DNA of 10,681 nucleotides from an uncultured Lachnospiraceae bacterium (GCA_910587905.1 CAJUOF010000199.1:1-10681), one strand, 5' to 3'; positions 1 through 6,743 are shown, numbered from the stretch's first letter. The notes: generated by a model from the letters alone, not told the origin. Translations and numbers: made by a program.

Positions 1-343
1 GCGACAGGTCGTTTGGCACCACGTTCCGGATGCTCTGATCGCTGGAGCCTCTGATCTCGCAGCTTGCAATCACGTCCCAGACTGCAATCTGGTGAGCAAG
101 GAGAAACTCCTTTTTCTCTGCAGCAGTCCCAGGCGGCGCCGTACACTCCCCATCGGCGTACAGGGCCGCCAGCACCTTCCAGAAACGGTTCTGCGGATGG
201 CCGTAGAAAAATTTTGCCTCCCGGGACTTCACGGAGGGGAAGCTCCCCAGGATCAAAAATCTGGAGTTTTTGTCGTAAACCGGCGCAATCTCATGCTGTA
301 CCGGCACAAGCTCCGGCAAAGCGGCTCTAGTCCCAGATGACAT
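1..343 (-). CDS. DNA-deoxyinosine (hypoxanthine) glycosylase, partial (3' end outside window)
   Basis: Base-excision repair enzyme of the uracil-DNA glycosylase superfamily, expected to remove hypoxanthine arising from adenine deamination. About 114 residues are visible. The core reads FLILGSFPSVKSRE (residues 29-42) followed by FFYGHPQNRFWKVL (45-58) and later IAVWDVIASCEIRGSSDQSI, the arrangement I recall for the DNA-deoxyinosine glycosylase family (motif I loop, then the GHPQNRFW segment). The start is the ATG read from 343, with AAAGGA about 5 bases upstream. It lies inside the last codons of the nitroreductase gene, giving a 17-base overlap in another frame, so the two are probably translationally coupled. 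The C-terminal part lies beyond base 1, so intactness cannot be judged. A closely related mismatch-specific (Mug-like) glycosylase is the alternative. Family call fairly sure; substrate from family knowledge. Confidence 0.82.
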   Translation of the reverse strand, partial: MSSGTRAALPELVPVQHEIAPVYDKNSRFLILGSFPSVKSREAKFFYGHPQNRFWKVLAALYADGECTAPPGTAAEKKEFLLAHQIAVWDVIASCEIRGSSDQSIRNVVPNDLS

Positions 344-845
344 AATTATCCTTTCTGGCTTTCGCCTCCGGATAAGCCCCCTCACCATAACCGATCACGC
401 AATGGCCGATCCCCTCAAAGTTCTCGCCCAATCCCCATTTTTTCAGCAGGATCTTTCCTTCCTCCGAAGAGAACACTTCCTTTGCCCGGTGAATCCAGCA
501 GGCGCCAAGTCCCAGAGCGTGGGCCGCATTCAGGAGATTCCCCATGACCAGGCTTCCGTCGTATTGATAGGTGGGGACCGTCCGGTCCGCCAGCACCACA
601 ATCACCGTGGGAGCCCCATAAAAGGGATCGGAAGATACTCCCATGACAGCCGCATTCATGGCCGAAAGCTTCTTCACCGTCCCCGGTTCCTGCACGACCA
701 CCATCACCGCCGCCTGACGGTTCATGCCGCTGGGCGCGTTCATCCCTGCCTCCACCACTTGGATCAACTCATTCTTTGTGATCTGCTCCTGTTTATAGTT
801 TTTTATGCTTCTTCTGGTTTTCAAATCCTGTATGGTTTCTTTCAT
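327..845 (-). CDS. Nitroreductase family protein
   Basis: Small FMN-dependent oxidoreductase of the nitroreductase superfamily, expected to be cytosolic and to reduce nitro or quinone compounds or carry out a related flavin reaction; the substrate is unknown. The 172-residue product begins METIQDLKTRRSI-like (the observed start is MKETIQDLKTRRSIKNY) and carries the family landmarks: the N-terminal TRRSIK flavin-phosphate motif, NAPSGMNRQ at about 36-44, and the GLGACWIHRAKEVF segment before the C-terminal VIGYGE strand. The reading frame extends upstream to a TTG at 854, but that lies only 2 bases from the GGAGG at 857-861. The ATG at 845 has an 11-base gap and is preferred. It heads a leftward pair with the overlapping DNA glycosylase gene and has its own promoter at 875-903. 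Length and motifs suggest an intact protein. Confidence 0.85.
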   Translation of the reverse strand: MKETIQDLKTRRSIKNYKQEQITKNELIQVVEAGMNAPSGMNRQAAVMVVVQEPGTVKKLSAMNAAVMGVSSDPFYGAPTVIVVLADRTVPTYQYDGSLVMGNLLNAAHALGLGACWIHRAKEVFSSEEGKILLKKWGLGENFEGIGHCVIGYGEGAYPEAKARKDNYVIWD

Positions 846-874
846 AAATTTCAAGACCTCCTGGTTTTTCTTTC

Positions 875-903
875 AGTATAACACATCCCGCAAACATTTT
901 CAT
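875..903 (-). promoter_or_regulatory. Promoter for the nitroreductase/glycosylase pair
   Basis: Read on the minus strand: ATGAAA (898-903, 4 of 6 matches to TTGACA), 17-base spacer, TATACT (875-880, 5 of 6 matches to TATAAT). A start of transcription near 868 would leave a short leader containing the GGAGG at 857-861. Confidence 0.55.
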
Positions 904-931
904 TGAGTTTTGTCCTTCCCTGTCTTATAAT
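903..931 (+). promoter_or_regulatory. Promoter for the zinc-ribbon gene
   Basis: TTGAGT (903-908, 4 of 6), 17-base spacer, perfect TATAAT (926-931). It lies about 47 bases before the ATG at 979. Its -35 shares base 903 with the -35 of the divergent nitroreductase promoter, so the two polymerase sites are packed back to back. Confidence 0.65.
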
Positions 932-978
932 GGTAAAAGCGGCACCCTTTTATTCCTTTAGAAGAAAGGCGGTTTTTT

Positions 979-1527
979 ATGTATTGCACAACCTGCGGCA
1001 AAGACCTTCCGGACGGTACATCGGTCTGTGACGAATGCGGGACTGTTTTCTCCTCTGACGTTCAGACTTCGGGTGATGAGACGAAATCCGAAGACCATCA
1101 CCGGCCTTATATGGATTATAAACCTTTTTCCGGTGCTTACACAGACGGAGAATCCGACCAGGCGCCGTCCTCTGAAAATGGGCGGATCGCTCCTGAAGAA
1201 TCTCCCTATAGGCAAAATCCTTATGCACAGAACGCTTACTGGAAAGAACCTTACCGGCAGGAGGAACACATGGAGTCCGGACGGACAGGCTTCGCCATCG
1301 CAGCCCTGGTCCTGGGCATCATCGCCCTGTGTAGCTGCTGCCTGCCCCTCCTTACCATCCCTTTGGGGATTCTGTCCATCGTCTTTGCTGTCCTTGGCAT
1401 GAAATCCATCAATCGGGGGATTGCCATCGCGGGCCTGGTGCTCGGCATCATTGCCCTGGTGCTTGGCACGATGATGCTCGTCCTTCTCCTTCTCTCAGGC
1501 GGCGGCAATCCCTACTACTCCTGGTGA
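979..1527 (+). CDS. Zinc-ribbon membrane protein with C-terminal DUF4190-type region
   Basis: A 182-residue protein of unknown function. Residues 1-21 form a zinc ribbon with Cys3, Cys6, Cys17 and Cys20 (CTTC and CDEC pairs). Residues 22-100 are polar, rich in Asp, Glu, Tyr and Pro, and probably disordered. Residues 104-140 and 147-172 are two hydrophobic segments with an internal repeat (AIAALVLGIIAL at about 106-117 and AIAGLVLGIIAL at about 149-160), characteristic of DUF4190-type proteins in Gram-positive bacteria. The repeat is also visible in the DNA. The ribbon should face the cytoplasm. The AAAGGCGG at 965-972 gives a good binding site 6 bases before the ATG. It has its own promoter and lies 62 bases before the NYN gene on the same strand, so co-transcription is possible. 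No enzymatic motif is visible. Confidence 0.8.
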   Translation: MYCTTCGKDLPDGTSVCDECGTVFSSDVQTSGDETKSEDHHRPYMDYKPFSGAYTDGESDQAPSSENGRIAPEESPYRQNPYAQNAYWKEPYRQEEHMESGRTGFAIAALVLGIIALCSCCLPLLTIPLGILSIVFAVLGMKSINRGIAIAGLVLGIIALVLGTMMLVLLLLSGGGNPYYSW

Positions 1528-1589
1528 ACCCGATGGGTTCTCCAAAGGCTGCATTACTTTTTTATTATTAAATGAACGGAGGCACATGT

Positions 1590-2444
1590 TTGAACAAAGA
1601 ACTGAAATACGCCATATTGATCGACGCAGACAACATTTCAGAAAAATACATCAAGATTATCTTAGATGAAGCCGCAAAAAACGGCATTGCCACTTATAAA
1701 CGAATCTACGGAGATTGGACCAACCCGCAGCTCACCTCCTGGAAGCGGGTTCTTCTGGACAATTCTATTATCCCCATCCAGCAGTACGGATACACCACCG
1801 GCAAAAGCTCCACCGACTCGGCCATGATTATAGACGCCATGGATATCCTCTATTCGGGAAATGTGGACGGCTTCTGTCTGGCCTCCTCGGACAGTGATTT
1901 TACCAGGCTGGCGGCAAGGCTCAGGGAATCCGGCATGCAGGTGATCGGCATGGGGGAAAGCAAGACGCCGAAGCCCTTTATCTCCGCCTGTAATCAGTTT
2001 AAATATCTGGACATCCTCCTTTCCAACGGGGCAGGTTCCGAAAAGGATGAACCGGATCCGGAAAAGGATGAGAGCTGCTCGGAAAAGGAAGCCCCTGCCA
2101 ACGCAGAGAAAACTCCCGCAGCCTCGAAGAAGGCAAAGGCAGCCTCCGGCAAGCGGACCAAAGCGAAGGCAAAAGAACCGGAACCTCAAACCAACCTCAA
2201 GATGATCAAAAAGGCCATTCTGACTCTTGTGGAGGAATGTTCCGACGACGACGGATGGATTTTTTCTGCGGAGCTCGGCAATCAACTGGCCAAACGGTTC
2301 CCGGATTTTGATGTGCGGAATTTTGGTTTCTCCAAATTCACTCCCTTCATCAATTCCCTGGGGCTTTTCGACGTAAAGCGAAACCAGGCCAGCGGAAACA
2401 GCAACGTGCAGCTTGTGTATTTCCGGATAAAAGAGCGAAAATGA
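1590..2444 (+). CDS. NYN (PIN-like) ribonuclease-family protein with C-terminal OST-HTH/LOTUS domain
   Basis: A 284-residue two-domain protein related to LabA/DUF88 proteins, likely an RNA-acting cytosolic protein. Residues 6-145 form the NYN domain, with acidic clusters at Asp12/Asp14 (AILIDADN), Asp76 and Asp82 (STDSAMIIDAMD), and Asp101/Asp103 (SSDSDF). These are the positions expected to hold the metal in PIN-like nucleases. Residues 149-201 are a low-complexity Lys/Glu/Ala linker with a repeated EKDE unit. Residues 202-282 match an OST-HTH/LOTUS winged-helix domain (IKKAILTLVEEC, then GWIFSAELGNQL, KRFPDFDVRNFGFSKFTPFI and NSLGLF). I chose the TTG at 1590 because GGAGG (1578-1582) lies 7 bases before it. 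The in-frame ATG at 1572 precedes that site and has no binding site of its own. Nuclease activity is from family knowledge; the RNA target is unknown. Confidence 0.85.
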   Translation: MNKELKYAILIDADNISEKYIKIILDEAAKNGIATYKRIYGDWTNPQLTSWKRVLLDNSIIPIQQYGYTTGKSSTDSAMIIDAMDILYSGNVDGFCLASSDSDFTRLAARLRESGMQVIGMGESKTPKPFISACNQFKYLDILLSNGAGSEKDEPDPEKDESCSEKEAPANAEKTPAASKKAKAASGKRTKAKAKEPEPQTNLKMIKKAILTLVEECSDDDGWIFSAELGNQLAKRFPDFDVRNFGFSKFTPFINSLGLFDVKRNQASGNSNVQLVYFRIKERK

Positions 2445-2542
2445 TCGAAAATCCTCTTGCACTTTCTCCTGAAATCTGGTATCTATATGGTATTGTGTAA
2501 GCAGTCCTTATTGTTCATTTCATACAGAGCGAGGTATAAGAC

Positions 2543-3403
2543 ATGAAACCTATCAAAGAAGGCAAGGTCCGTGAAATCTATGACAACGGCGACAGCCTGA
2601 TCATGGTTGCCACCGACCGGATTAGCTGTTTCGACGTGATCCTGAAAAATACGGTGACAAAAAAAGGGACGGTCCTCACCCAGATGTCCAAATTCTGGTT
2701 TGACATGACGAAGGACATCCTCCCCAACCACATGATCTCCACCGACGTGAAAGACATGCCTGAATTTTTCAGACAGCCCGCCTTTGACGGAAACAGCATG
2801 ATGTGCAAAAAGCTGGAGATGCTTCCGTTGGAGTGCATCGTCCGCGGCTACATTACCGGAAGCGGCTGGGCCAGCTATCAAAAGGACGGCACGGTCTGCG
2901 GCATCCGCCTGCCGGAGGGCCTGAAAGAATCGGACAAGCTTCCCGAGCCCATCTACACCCCTTCCACCAAGGCGGAGATCGGCGCCCACGACGAAAATAT
3001 CTCCTACGAGCAGAGCATTGCCCATCTGGAAAAACATTTTCCCGGCAGAGGTGAGGAATACGCAAGGAAGCTCAGAGACTGTACCCTGGCCCTCTATAAA
3101 AAGTGCGCCGACTACGCTCTGACCCGCGGCATCATCATCGCCGACACCAAGTTTGAGTTCGGACTGGACGAGGACGGCAGCATCGTCCTGGGCGACGAGA
3201 TGCTGACGCCGGACAGCTCCCGCTTCTGGCCTGCAGACGGTTACGAGCCCGGCCACGGACAGCCCTCCTTCGACAAGCAGTTCGCAAGAGACTGGCTGAG
3301 GGCCAATCCCGGCAATGACTGGACCCTTCCGGAGGACATTGTGGAGAAGACCATCGGGAAGTATCTCCAGGCCTATGAGATGCTGACGGGGACAGCACTG
3401 TAG
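2543..3403 (+). CDS. purC: Phosphoribosylaminoimidazole-succinocarboxamide synthase (SAICAR synthase)
   Basis: Catalyses the ATP-dependent joining of CAIR and aspartate to SAICAR in purine biosynthesis; cytosolic. The 286-residue protein shows the family landmarks: GKVREIYD (7-14), ATDRISCFDV (23-32), PLECIVRGYITGSGW (95-109), IIIADTKFEFG (197-207), and DEMLTPDSSRFWP (218-230). It is of the longer SAICAR synthase type (about 290 residues), compared with the roughly 240-residue Bacillus/E. coli type. The ATG at 2543 has GAGG at 2531-2534. No other purine gene is in the window, so it appears to stand alone rather than in a pur operon. It ends 65 bases before a strong bidirectional terminator. 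No convincing promoter or purine-responsive riboswitch is visible in the 98 bases upstream. Confidence 0.95.
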   Translation: MKPIKEGKVREIYDNGDSLIMVATDRISCFDVILKNTVTKKGTVLTQMSKFWFDMTKDILPNHMISTDVKDMPEFFRQPAFDGNSMMCKKLEMLPLECIVRGYITGSGWASYQKDGTVCGIRLPEGLKESDKLPEPIYTPSTKAEIGAHDENISYEQSIAHLEKHFPGRGEEYARKLRDCTLALYKKCADYALTRGIIIADTKFEFGLDEDGSIVLGDEMLTPDSSRFWPADGYEPGHGQPSFDKQFARDWLRANPGNDWTLPEDIVEKTIGKYLQAYEMLTGTAL

Positions 3404-3423
3404 ACACAAAAAGGACGCCGCCC

Positions 3424-3445
3424 CATATCGATATCTTCATATCGA
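3424..3445. repeat. Short palindrome/direct-repeat cluster downstream of purC
   Basis: CATATCGA occurs at 3424-3431 and again at 3438-3445. ATATCGATAT (3425-3434) is a perfect 10-base palindrome, and TCGATAT (3428-3434) can pair with ATATCGA (3439-3445) across a CTTC loop. It lies between the purC stop and the terminator. Function unknown; it may only be part of the 3' untranslated region. Confidence 0.4.
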
Positions 3446-3467
3446 AATGGCCGAGAGGTTTTTAACG

Positions 3468-3507
3468 AAAAAACAGCCATGGCTCATCCGTCCATGGCTG
3501 CTTTTTG
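3468..3507. terminator. Bidirectional intrinsic terminator between purC and the LCP gene
   Basis: CAGCCATGG (3474-3482) and CCATGGCTG (3492-3500) form a perfect 9-bp stem with a 9-base loop. Six A residues precede it (3468-3473) and CTTTTT follows (3501-3506), so it works as a hairpin plus U-run on either strand. It sits between two convergent genes, as expected. Confidence 0.9.
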
Positions 3508-3512
3508 TCAAT

Positions 3513-5087
3513 TTAATTTGTCCGGTCCTCCGCGCTGTAACCGCTCAGCTTTTCGATTTTGTTGCTGATCTGCTCGACCGTCGCAGAAGGTTCATAATTC
3601 TCATCCCCGAACAGATCCTTGTGGAGCTGTGCCACATCGTCCGCCAGTCCAAGGGGCACCTTCACCGACCCGCTGCTCCCCACCAGGGCATCCACCTGAT
3701 GATAGGGGAAAGGGAATTGGTTGACAATCTTGTAGTCTCCGAGATTCGGAGCCAGACCCAGCACATCTGCCAAGGTTAAATTGGTTCGGATCTCCGGGAA
3801 AATCACCTCACAAAGATTCAGGAGCGTTCCAATATCCTGCTTCTTCGCCTTTTCTAAAATCTGGTTTACAACCTCACGTTGTCTCCGTGTACGGCCGTCG
3901 TCGCCGCCATTGCCATGACGGATCCGGCAGTAAGCCACTGTCTGGAGACCGTCCAACGTCTGAAGACCAGGCCCTTTGATCTGTGTCGTACCCTTTTCTC
4001 CCTTGCCAGGACCATTTGGTGCCCAACTGCTGGCTTCCGCCTGCGTATTGGTGATATAGCCGTTGATCTCTCCCATCATGGACTCCGGCACATCAATCTC
4101 CATACCGCCCAGACGGTCTACCACCTGGGACACTGCATACCAGTTGACAGTCACATACTCGGTGATATTCAAATCCAGGTTTTTGTTGAGGGCATTCAAA
4201 GCTCCCAGATCGCCGCCCGTGTGGTAGGCATTGTTGGCTTTCGCATATTTCTCTTCGTCGCCATGGGTCAAATCCGGAACATTCCAGTAAGTATCCCGGA
4301 GCACAGAAGTCAACGTGACTTCATTTGTCTTATTGTTGATGTTGGCAATCATGATTACATCGCTGTGGCTGCCCTCCTCGTCAGCACCAAATATGGCGAT
4401 GGTCCGGTAGCCCTCCATGCTCTGAATCGTATTCTCAGAAAGCTCGTTGATATGAACATCCTTTTTTCCGAAACTGGCCTTCTGAATCATATCCCATTTG
4501 GAGATCACGAACAGACCGGCTAACACCACCAGAAGCAGCACACCCTCCACGGCAAAGAGAATTCTTCTCATGCGTCTCTTCTTTTTTGCCTTGGCGGACA
4601 GGGGCCTTTTCCCCGTTCTCCCGGCACTCTCCGATGGAGCCTGGCGTCTCCTGCCGGCTGCATTCTCCTCATAATAGCCTGTCTGATAATTTCTGTCATA
4701 GGGATCAGCCCCGATACGTCTTCCGGTATTCTGGGCTCTGGCCGTGGACGTGGCTCTCACTGTCTCTCCCTTTCTGGTTCCGGAAGTCCCCGCACTTCTG
4801 GACGCTCCTGCCGAAGCAGTTCTCGCCCCGGAGACACTCCCCGCCGCTCTTCTTGTCCCATAAGAATTTGCTCCACTCCTGGAGCTTTGGGCGCTCGACA
4901 CACTTCTGGCGCCGGAGGCCCGCCCTGCACCTGCCGTACTTCTTGTACCGGAGGACGCTGCCCGGCTGCCGCCTGCCGGATTTCTTCTCCGCTGGGAGGT
5001 CATCTCTGCATCCGGCCTCACCCGTCTGCGCCCCTCCATATCACGCCTGCGGCTGTCGTATTCATACTCATCGTCTCTGTACTTCAT
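3513..5087 (-). CDS. LytR-CpsA-Psr (LCP) family cell-wall glycopolymer transferase with long cytoplasmic tail
   Basis: LCP enzymes transfer lipid-linked glycopolymers (teichoic acid, capsule) onto peptidoglycan at the outer face of the membrane. The 524-residue protein has a highly basic, low-complexity N-terminal tail (about 1-172, rich in Arg, Ser, Ala, Gly and Thr with GARS/GART-like units) and a stop-transfer run of Lys/Arg (166-175). It then has one membrane helix (176-196) and the extracytoplasmic LCP domain (about 228-415). Family landmarks are SDVIMIANI (242-250, Asp243), SVLRDTYW (261-268, Arg264/Asp265), NAYHTGGDLGALNAL (286-300) and DGRTRRQREVVNQIL (397-411). A C-terminal extension to 524 follows. 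The ATG at 5087 has AGGA 7 bases upstream. It lies 94 bases downstream of the sugar transferase gene on the same strand and has a perfect -10 just upstream. The tail is much longer than in a typical LCP protein. Confidence 0.9.
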   Translation of the reverse strand: MKYRDDEYEYDSRRRDMEGRRRVRPDAEMTSQRRRNPAGGSRAASSGTRSTAGAGRASGARSVSSAQSSRSGANSYGTRRAAGSVSGARTASAGASRSAGTSGTRKGETVRATSTARAQNTGRRIGADPYDRNYQTGYYEENAAGRRRQAPSESAGRTGKRPLSAKAKKKRRMRRILFAVEGVLLLVVLAGLFVISKWDMIQKASFGKKDVHINELSENTIQSMEGYRTIAIFGADEEGSHSDVIMIANINNKTNEVTLTSVLRDTYWNVPDLTHGDEEKYAKANNAYHTGGDLGALNALNKNLDLNITEYVTVNWYAVSQVVDRLGGMEIDVPESMMGEINGYITNTQAEASSWAPNGPGKGEKGTTQIKGPGLQTLDGLQTVAYCRIRHGNGGDDGRTRRQREVVNQILEKAKKQDIGTLLNLCEVIFPEIRTNLTLADVLGLAPNLGDYKIVNQFPFPYHQVDALVGSSGSVKVPLGLADDVAQLHKDLFGDENYEPSATVEQISNKIEKLSGYSAEDRTN

Positions 5088-5113
5088 CGCCTGTTCCTTT
5101 CTGTATTCTATAC

Positions 5114-5119
5114 ATTATA
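5114..5119 (-). promoter_or_regulatory. Candidate -10 element for the LCP gene
   Basis: Perfect TATAAT on the minus strand, about 27 bases before the LCP ATG, which would give a leader of about 20 bases including the ribosome binding site. No good -35 is found at the right distance (TTGGGA lies too close), so this is a possible internal promoter only. Confidence 0.35.
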
Positions 5120-5160
5120 AATCGCTGAAGGGTCCCAAGTCCCCCGCAGGATATGATGAG

Positions 5161-5175
5161 ATACCCGAAGGGTAT
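5161..5175 (-). other. Intergenic hairpin between sugar transferase and LCP genes
   Basis: ATACCC (5161-5166) and GGGTAT (5170-5175) form a perfect 6-bp stem with a 3-base loop, 6 bases after the sugar transferase stop. No T-run follows on the minus strand, so it is not a standard terminator. It may act as an mRNA-processing or stability element that sets the ratio of the two products. Confidence 0.4.
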
Positions 5176-5181
5176 AGAATG

Positions 5182-6582
5182 CTAATAGGCATTTTTATTG
5201 ATAAAGCCTTTAAAAAACGTAAGAAAAATTATTTTAAAATCCAAACCAAGGCTCCAGTTTTCGATATAATACAAATCATATTCGATGCGCTTTGTAATGG
5301 AGGTATCCCCCCGGTAGCCGTTGACCTGGGCCCAGCCGGTCAAGCCCGGCCGTACCTGATGCTTCACCATGTATCTTGGAATCTCCTCCCGGAACTTTTC
5401 CACAAAATGGGGCCGCTCCGGTCTGGGTCCCACCAAACTCATATCTCCTTTGATAATATTAAAAAGCTGCGGCAGTTCATCTATACTGGTTTTTCGGATA
5501 AATTTCCCCACCGCCGTAACTCTGGGATCGTTCTTCTTCGTCCAGGCACTCTTCTCCTCCGACGGCCTTTGAACCTCCATGGAACGAAATTTAAACATTT
5601 TAAAAGCCCGATTGTGCAGCCCCACCCGCTCCTGGCTAAAGATCACAGGGCCTCTGGAGGTAAGCTTCACGGCAATGGCCACAATCACCATGATCGGTGA
5701 AAACAGTGTGAGCGCAAACAGACCGCCAAGAATATCGATAAGCCTCTTTACAGCCGCATTGAAGGAATCCGTAAGCGGGACATTTCGGATATTGATCACC
5801 GGAAGCCCCAAGAGATCCTCCGTGTACGGTTTGGTCGGTATAACTTTATTATAATCCGGAATGAACTTTGTATGTACGCCGGATTTCTCACAGGCGTTCA
5901 CAATCCGCTCCAGTTTATCATATTCATTAATGCTCAAGGTTATGGCTATTTCGTCCAAACGATTCATGGGAAGAATTTCTTCCAGGTTGGCGATGGGACC
6001 CATGACGCGAACTCCCTTATACTCTGTTCCCCGCTCCGCATAGTCGTCCAGGATTCCCCGGATCAGGTATCCCCAGTCGGGATTGGCCGACACCCGGTCA
6101 ATATAGCTCTGCGCCGCCCGGCTGTAACCGATGAGCAGTACGTGCTTCTGGTTATACCCTTTGCGCCGAAACGAACGGAGCACACTCCGAAGGGTTAGAC
6201 GGAATCCTGACTCAAAGATAAAATTGAAGAGGATAAACAGAAACGTCATTTGTCTGGAGAAGTGCATCAGCCGATCCTTCCCCAAATACAGCACCAGTGT
6301 GATGAGCATGGCCCCCACCACGTTGGCCCGCATCACATTGAAAAGCTCCAGCCGCCGCCCCATGACCCGCATAGGCTCGTACAAATGAAAAAACCAATAC
6401 AGAATCAATCCGCCCGGCACAATATAGAGCAGGGCGCTGAAATAAATGCCCCTCGGAAGCCCTGCATTGTTCCCGGAAAATCCGAAGATGATCCCATATG
6501 CAATCATATATGCGATTACTATAATAACAGCATCGATCACCACATGAATCCGGTTCAGATGCTTCTGATTATCCTTAATCAA
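5182..6582 (-). CDS. Undecaprenyl-phosphate sugar-1-phosphate transferase (WcaJ-type polyprenyl glycosylphosphotransferase)
   Basis: Membrane enzyme expected to start glycopolymer (exopolysaccharide or wall polymer) synthesis by moving a hexose-1-phosphate from a nucleotide sugar to undecaprenyl phosphate. The 466 residues hold an N-terminal region with several membrane helices (about 11-33, 45-66, 87-101 and 111-125). A Rossmann-like middle domain (about 145-250, KHVLLIGYSRAAQ) and the catalytic bacterial sugar transferase domain (275-466) follow. The catalytic landmarks are KRLIDI (279-284), IDELPQLFN with Asp368/Glu369, SLVGPRP (382-388), RPGLTGWAQVNGY (411-423) and YDLYYIENWS (435-444). 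The start is TTG at 6582 with AAGGTG (6591-6596) 8 bases upstream; the next in-frame ATG lies inside the first helix. A promoter is at 6636-6664. The sugar (glucose, galactose or other) cannot be told from sequence. Confidence 0.92.
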   Translation of the reverse strand: MIKDNQKHLNRIHVVIDAVIIVIAYMIAYGIIFGFSGNNAGLPRGIYFSALLYIVPGGLILYWFFHLYEPMRVMGRRLELFNVMRANVVGAMLITLVLYLGKDRLMHFSRQMTFLFILFNFIFESGFRLTLRSVLRSFRRKGYNQKHVLLIGYSRAAQSYIDRVSANPDWGYLIRGILDDYAERGTEYKGVRVMGPIANLEEILPMNRLDEIAITLSINEYDKLERIVNACEKSGVHTKFIPDYNKVIPTKPYTEDLLGLPVINIRNVPLTDSFNAAVKRLIDILGGLFALTLFSPIMVIVAIAVKLTSRGPVIFSQERVGLHNRAFKMFKFRSMEVQRPSEEKSAWTKKNDPRVTAVGKFIRKTSIDELPQLFNIIKGDMSLVGPRPERPHFVEKFREEIPRYMVKHQVRPGLTGWAQVNGYRGDTSITKRIEYDLYYIENWSLGLDFKIIFLTFFKGFINKNAY

Positions 6583-6635
6583 GAGAATTCACCTTATACA
6601 GCCTTTCTCTGTGCACGCGGTACTTATCGTTTTAT

Positions 6636-6664
6636 ATCATACATTATCCTTCCGCAAAGGACAA
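6636..6664 (-). promoter_or_regulatory. Promoter for the sugar transferase/LCP operon
   Basis: On the minus strand: TTGTCC (6659-6664, 4 of 6), 17-base spacer, TATGAT (6636-6641, 5 of 6). Transcription would start near 6629, leaving a leader of about 46 bases before the TTG start. Confidence 0.6.
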
Positions 6665-6682
6665 TAGAAAAAAACACGACTA

Positions 6683-6700
6683 TTCTTAAAACTTTCTTAA
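6683..6700. promoter_or_regulatory. Tandem TTCTTAA direct repeat, candidate response-regulator site
   Basis: TTCTTAA at 6683-6689 and again at 6694-6700, an 11-base period typical of head-to-tail OmpR/PhoB-family dimers. It lies about 54-71 bases upstream of the predicted start of the minus-strand envelope operon and roughly 80-100 bases upstream of the response-regulator promoter on the plus strand. The repeat is seen directly; protein binding is inference. Confidence 0.4.
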
Positions 6701-6743
6701 CTTTCATAGGCTAAAGCCACAAAAAACCGGTGCGTCGTCCTTT

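Noticed and set aside
1526..1563. GAACCC-GAT-GGGTTC hairpin at the end of the zinc-ribbon gene, with six T at 1558-1563, as a terminator.
   Set aside because: The stem is only 6 bp with a 3-base loop, overlaps the stop codon, and the T-run begins 17 bases after it, too far for an intrinsic terminator.
1662..2462. 266-codon frame antisense to the NYN gene.
   Set aside because: The NYN/LOTUS reading on the plus strand has clear domain motifs; the opposite frame has none.
2457..2496. Promoter-like TTGCAC and TATTGT/TATATG elements before purC.
   Set aside because: No pair combines good hexamer matches with 16-18 base spacing; evidence too weak to list.
2483..3409. Long open frame (308 codons) antisense to purC.
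   Set aside because: Shadow of a strongly conserved purC gene; no recognisable domain and no credible start signal.
3441..3467. TGGCCGAGAGGTTTTTAACG resembles the D-arm of a Ser/Leu tRNA, and ATCGAAA precedes it.
   Set aside because: No anticodon arm, variable arm, T-arm or matching acceptor strand follows at tRNA distance; the next bases are the terminator hairpin. Probably chance.
3879..5128. Plus-strand frames (3879-4523, 4586-5128) across the LCP gene.
   Set aside because: Composition is that of an antisense shadow (Arg/Pro/Ser/His-rich, no domains), while the minus strand encodes a full LCP protein.
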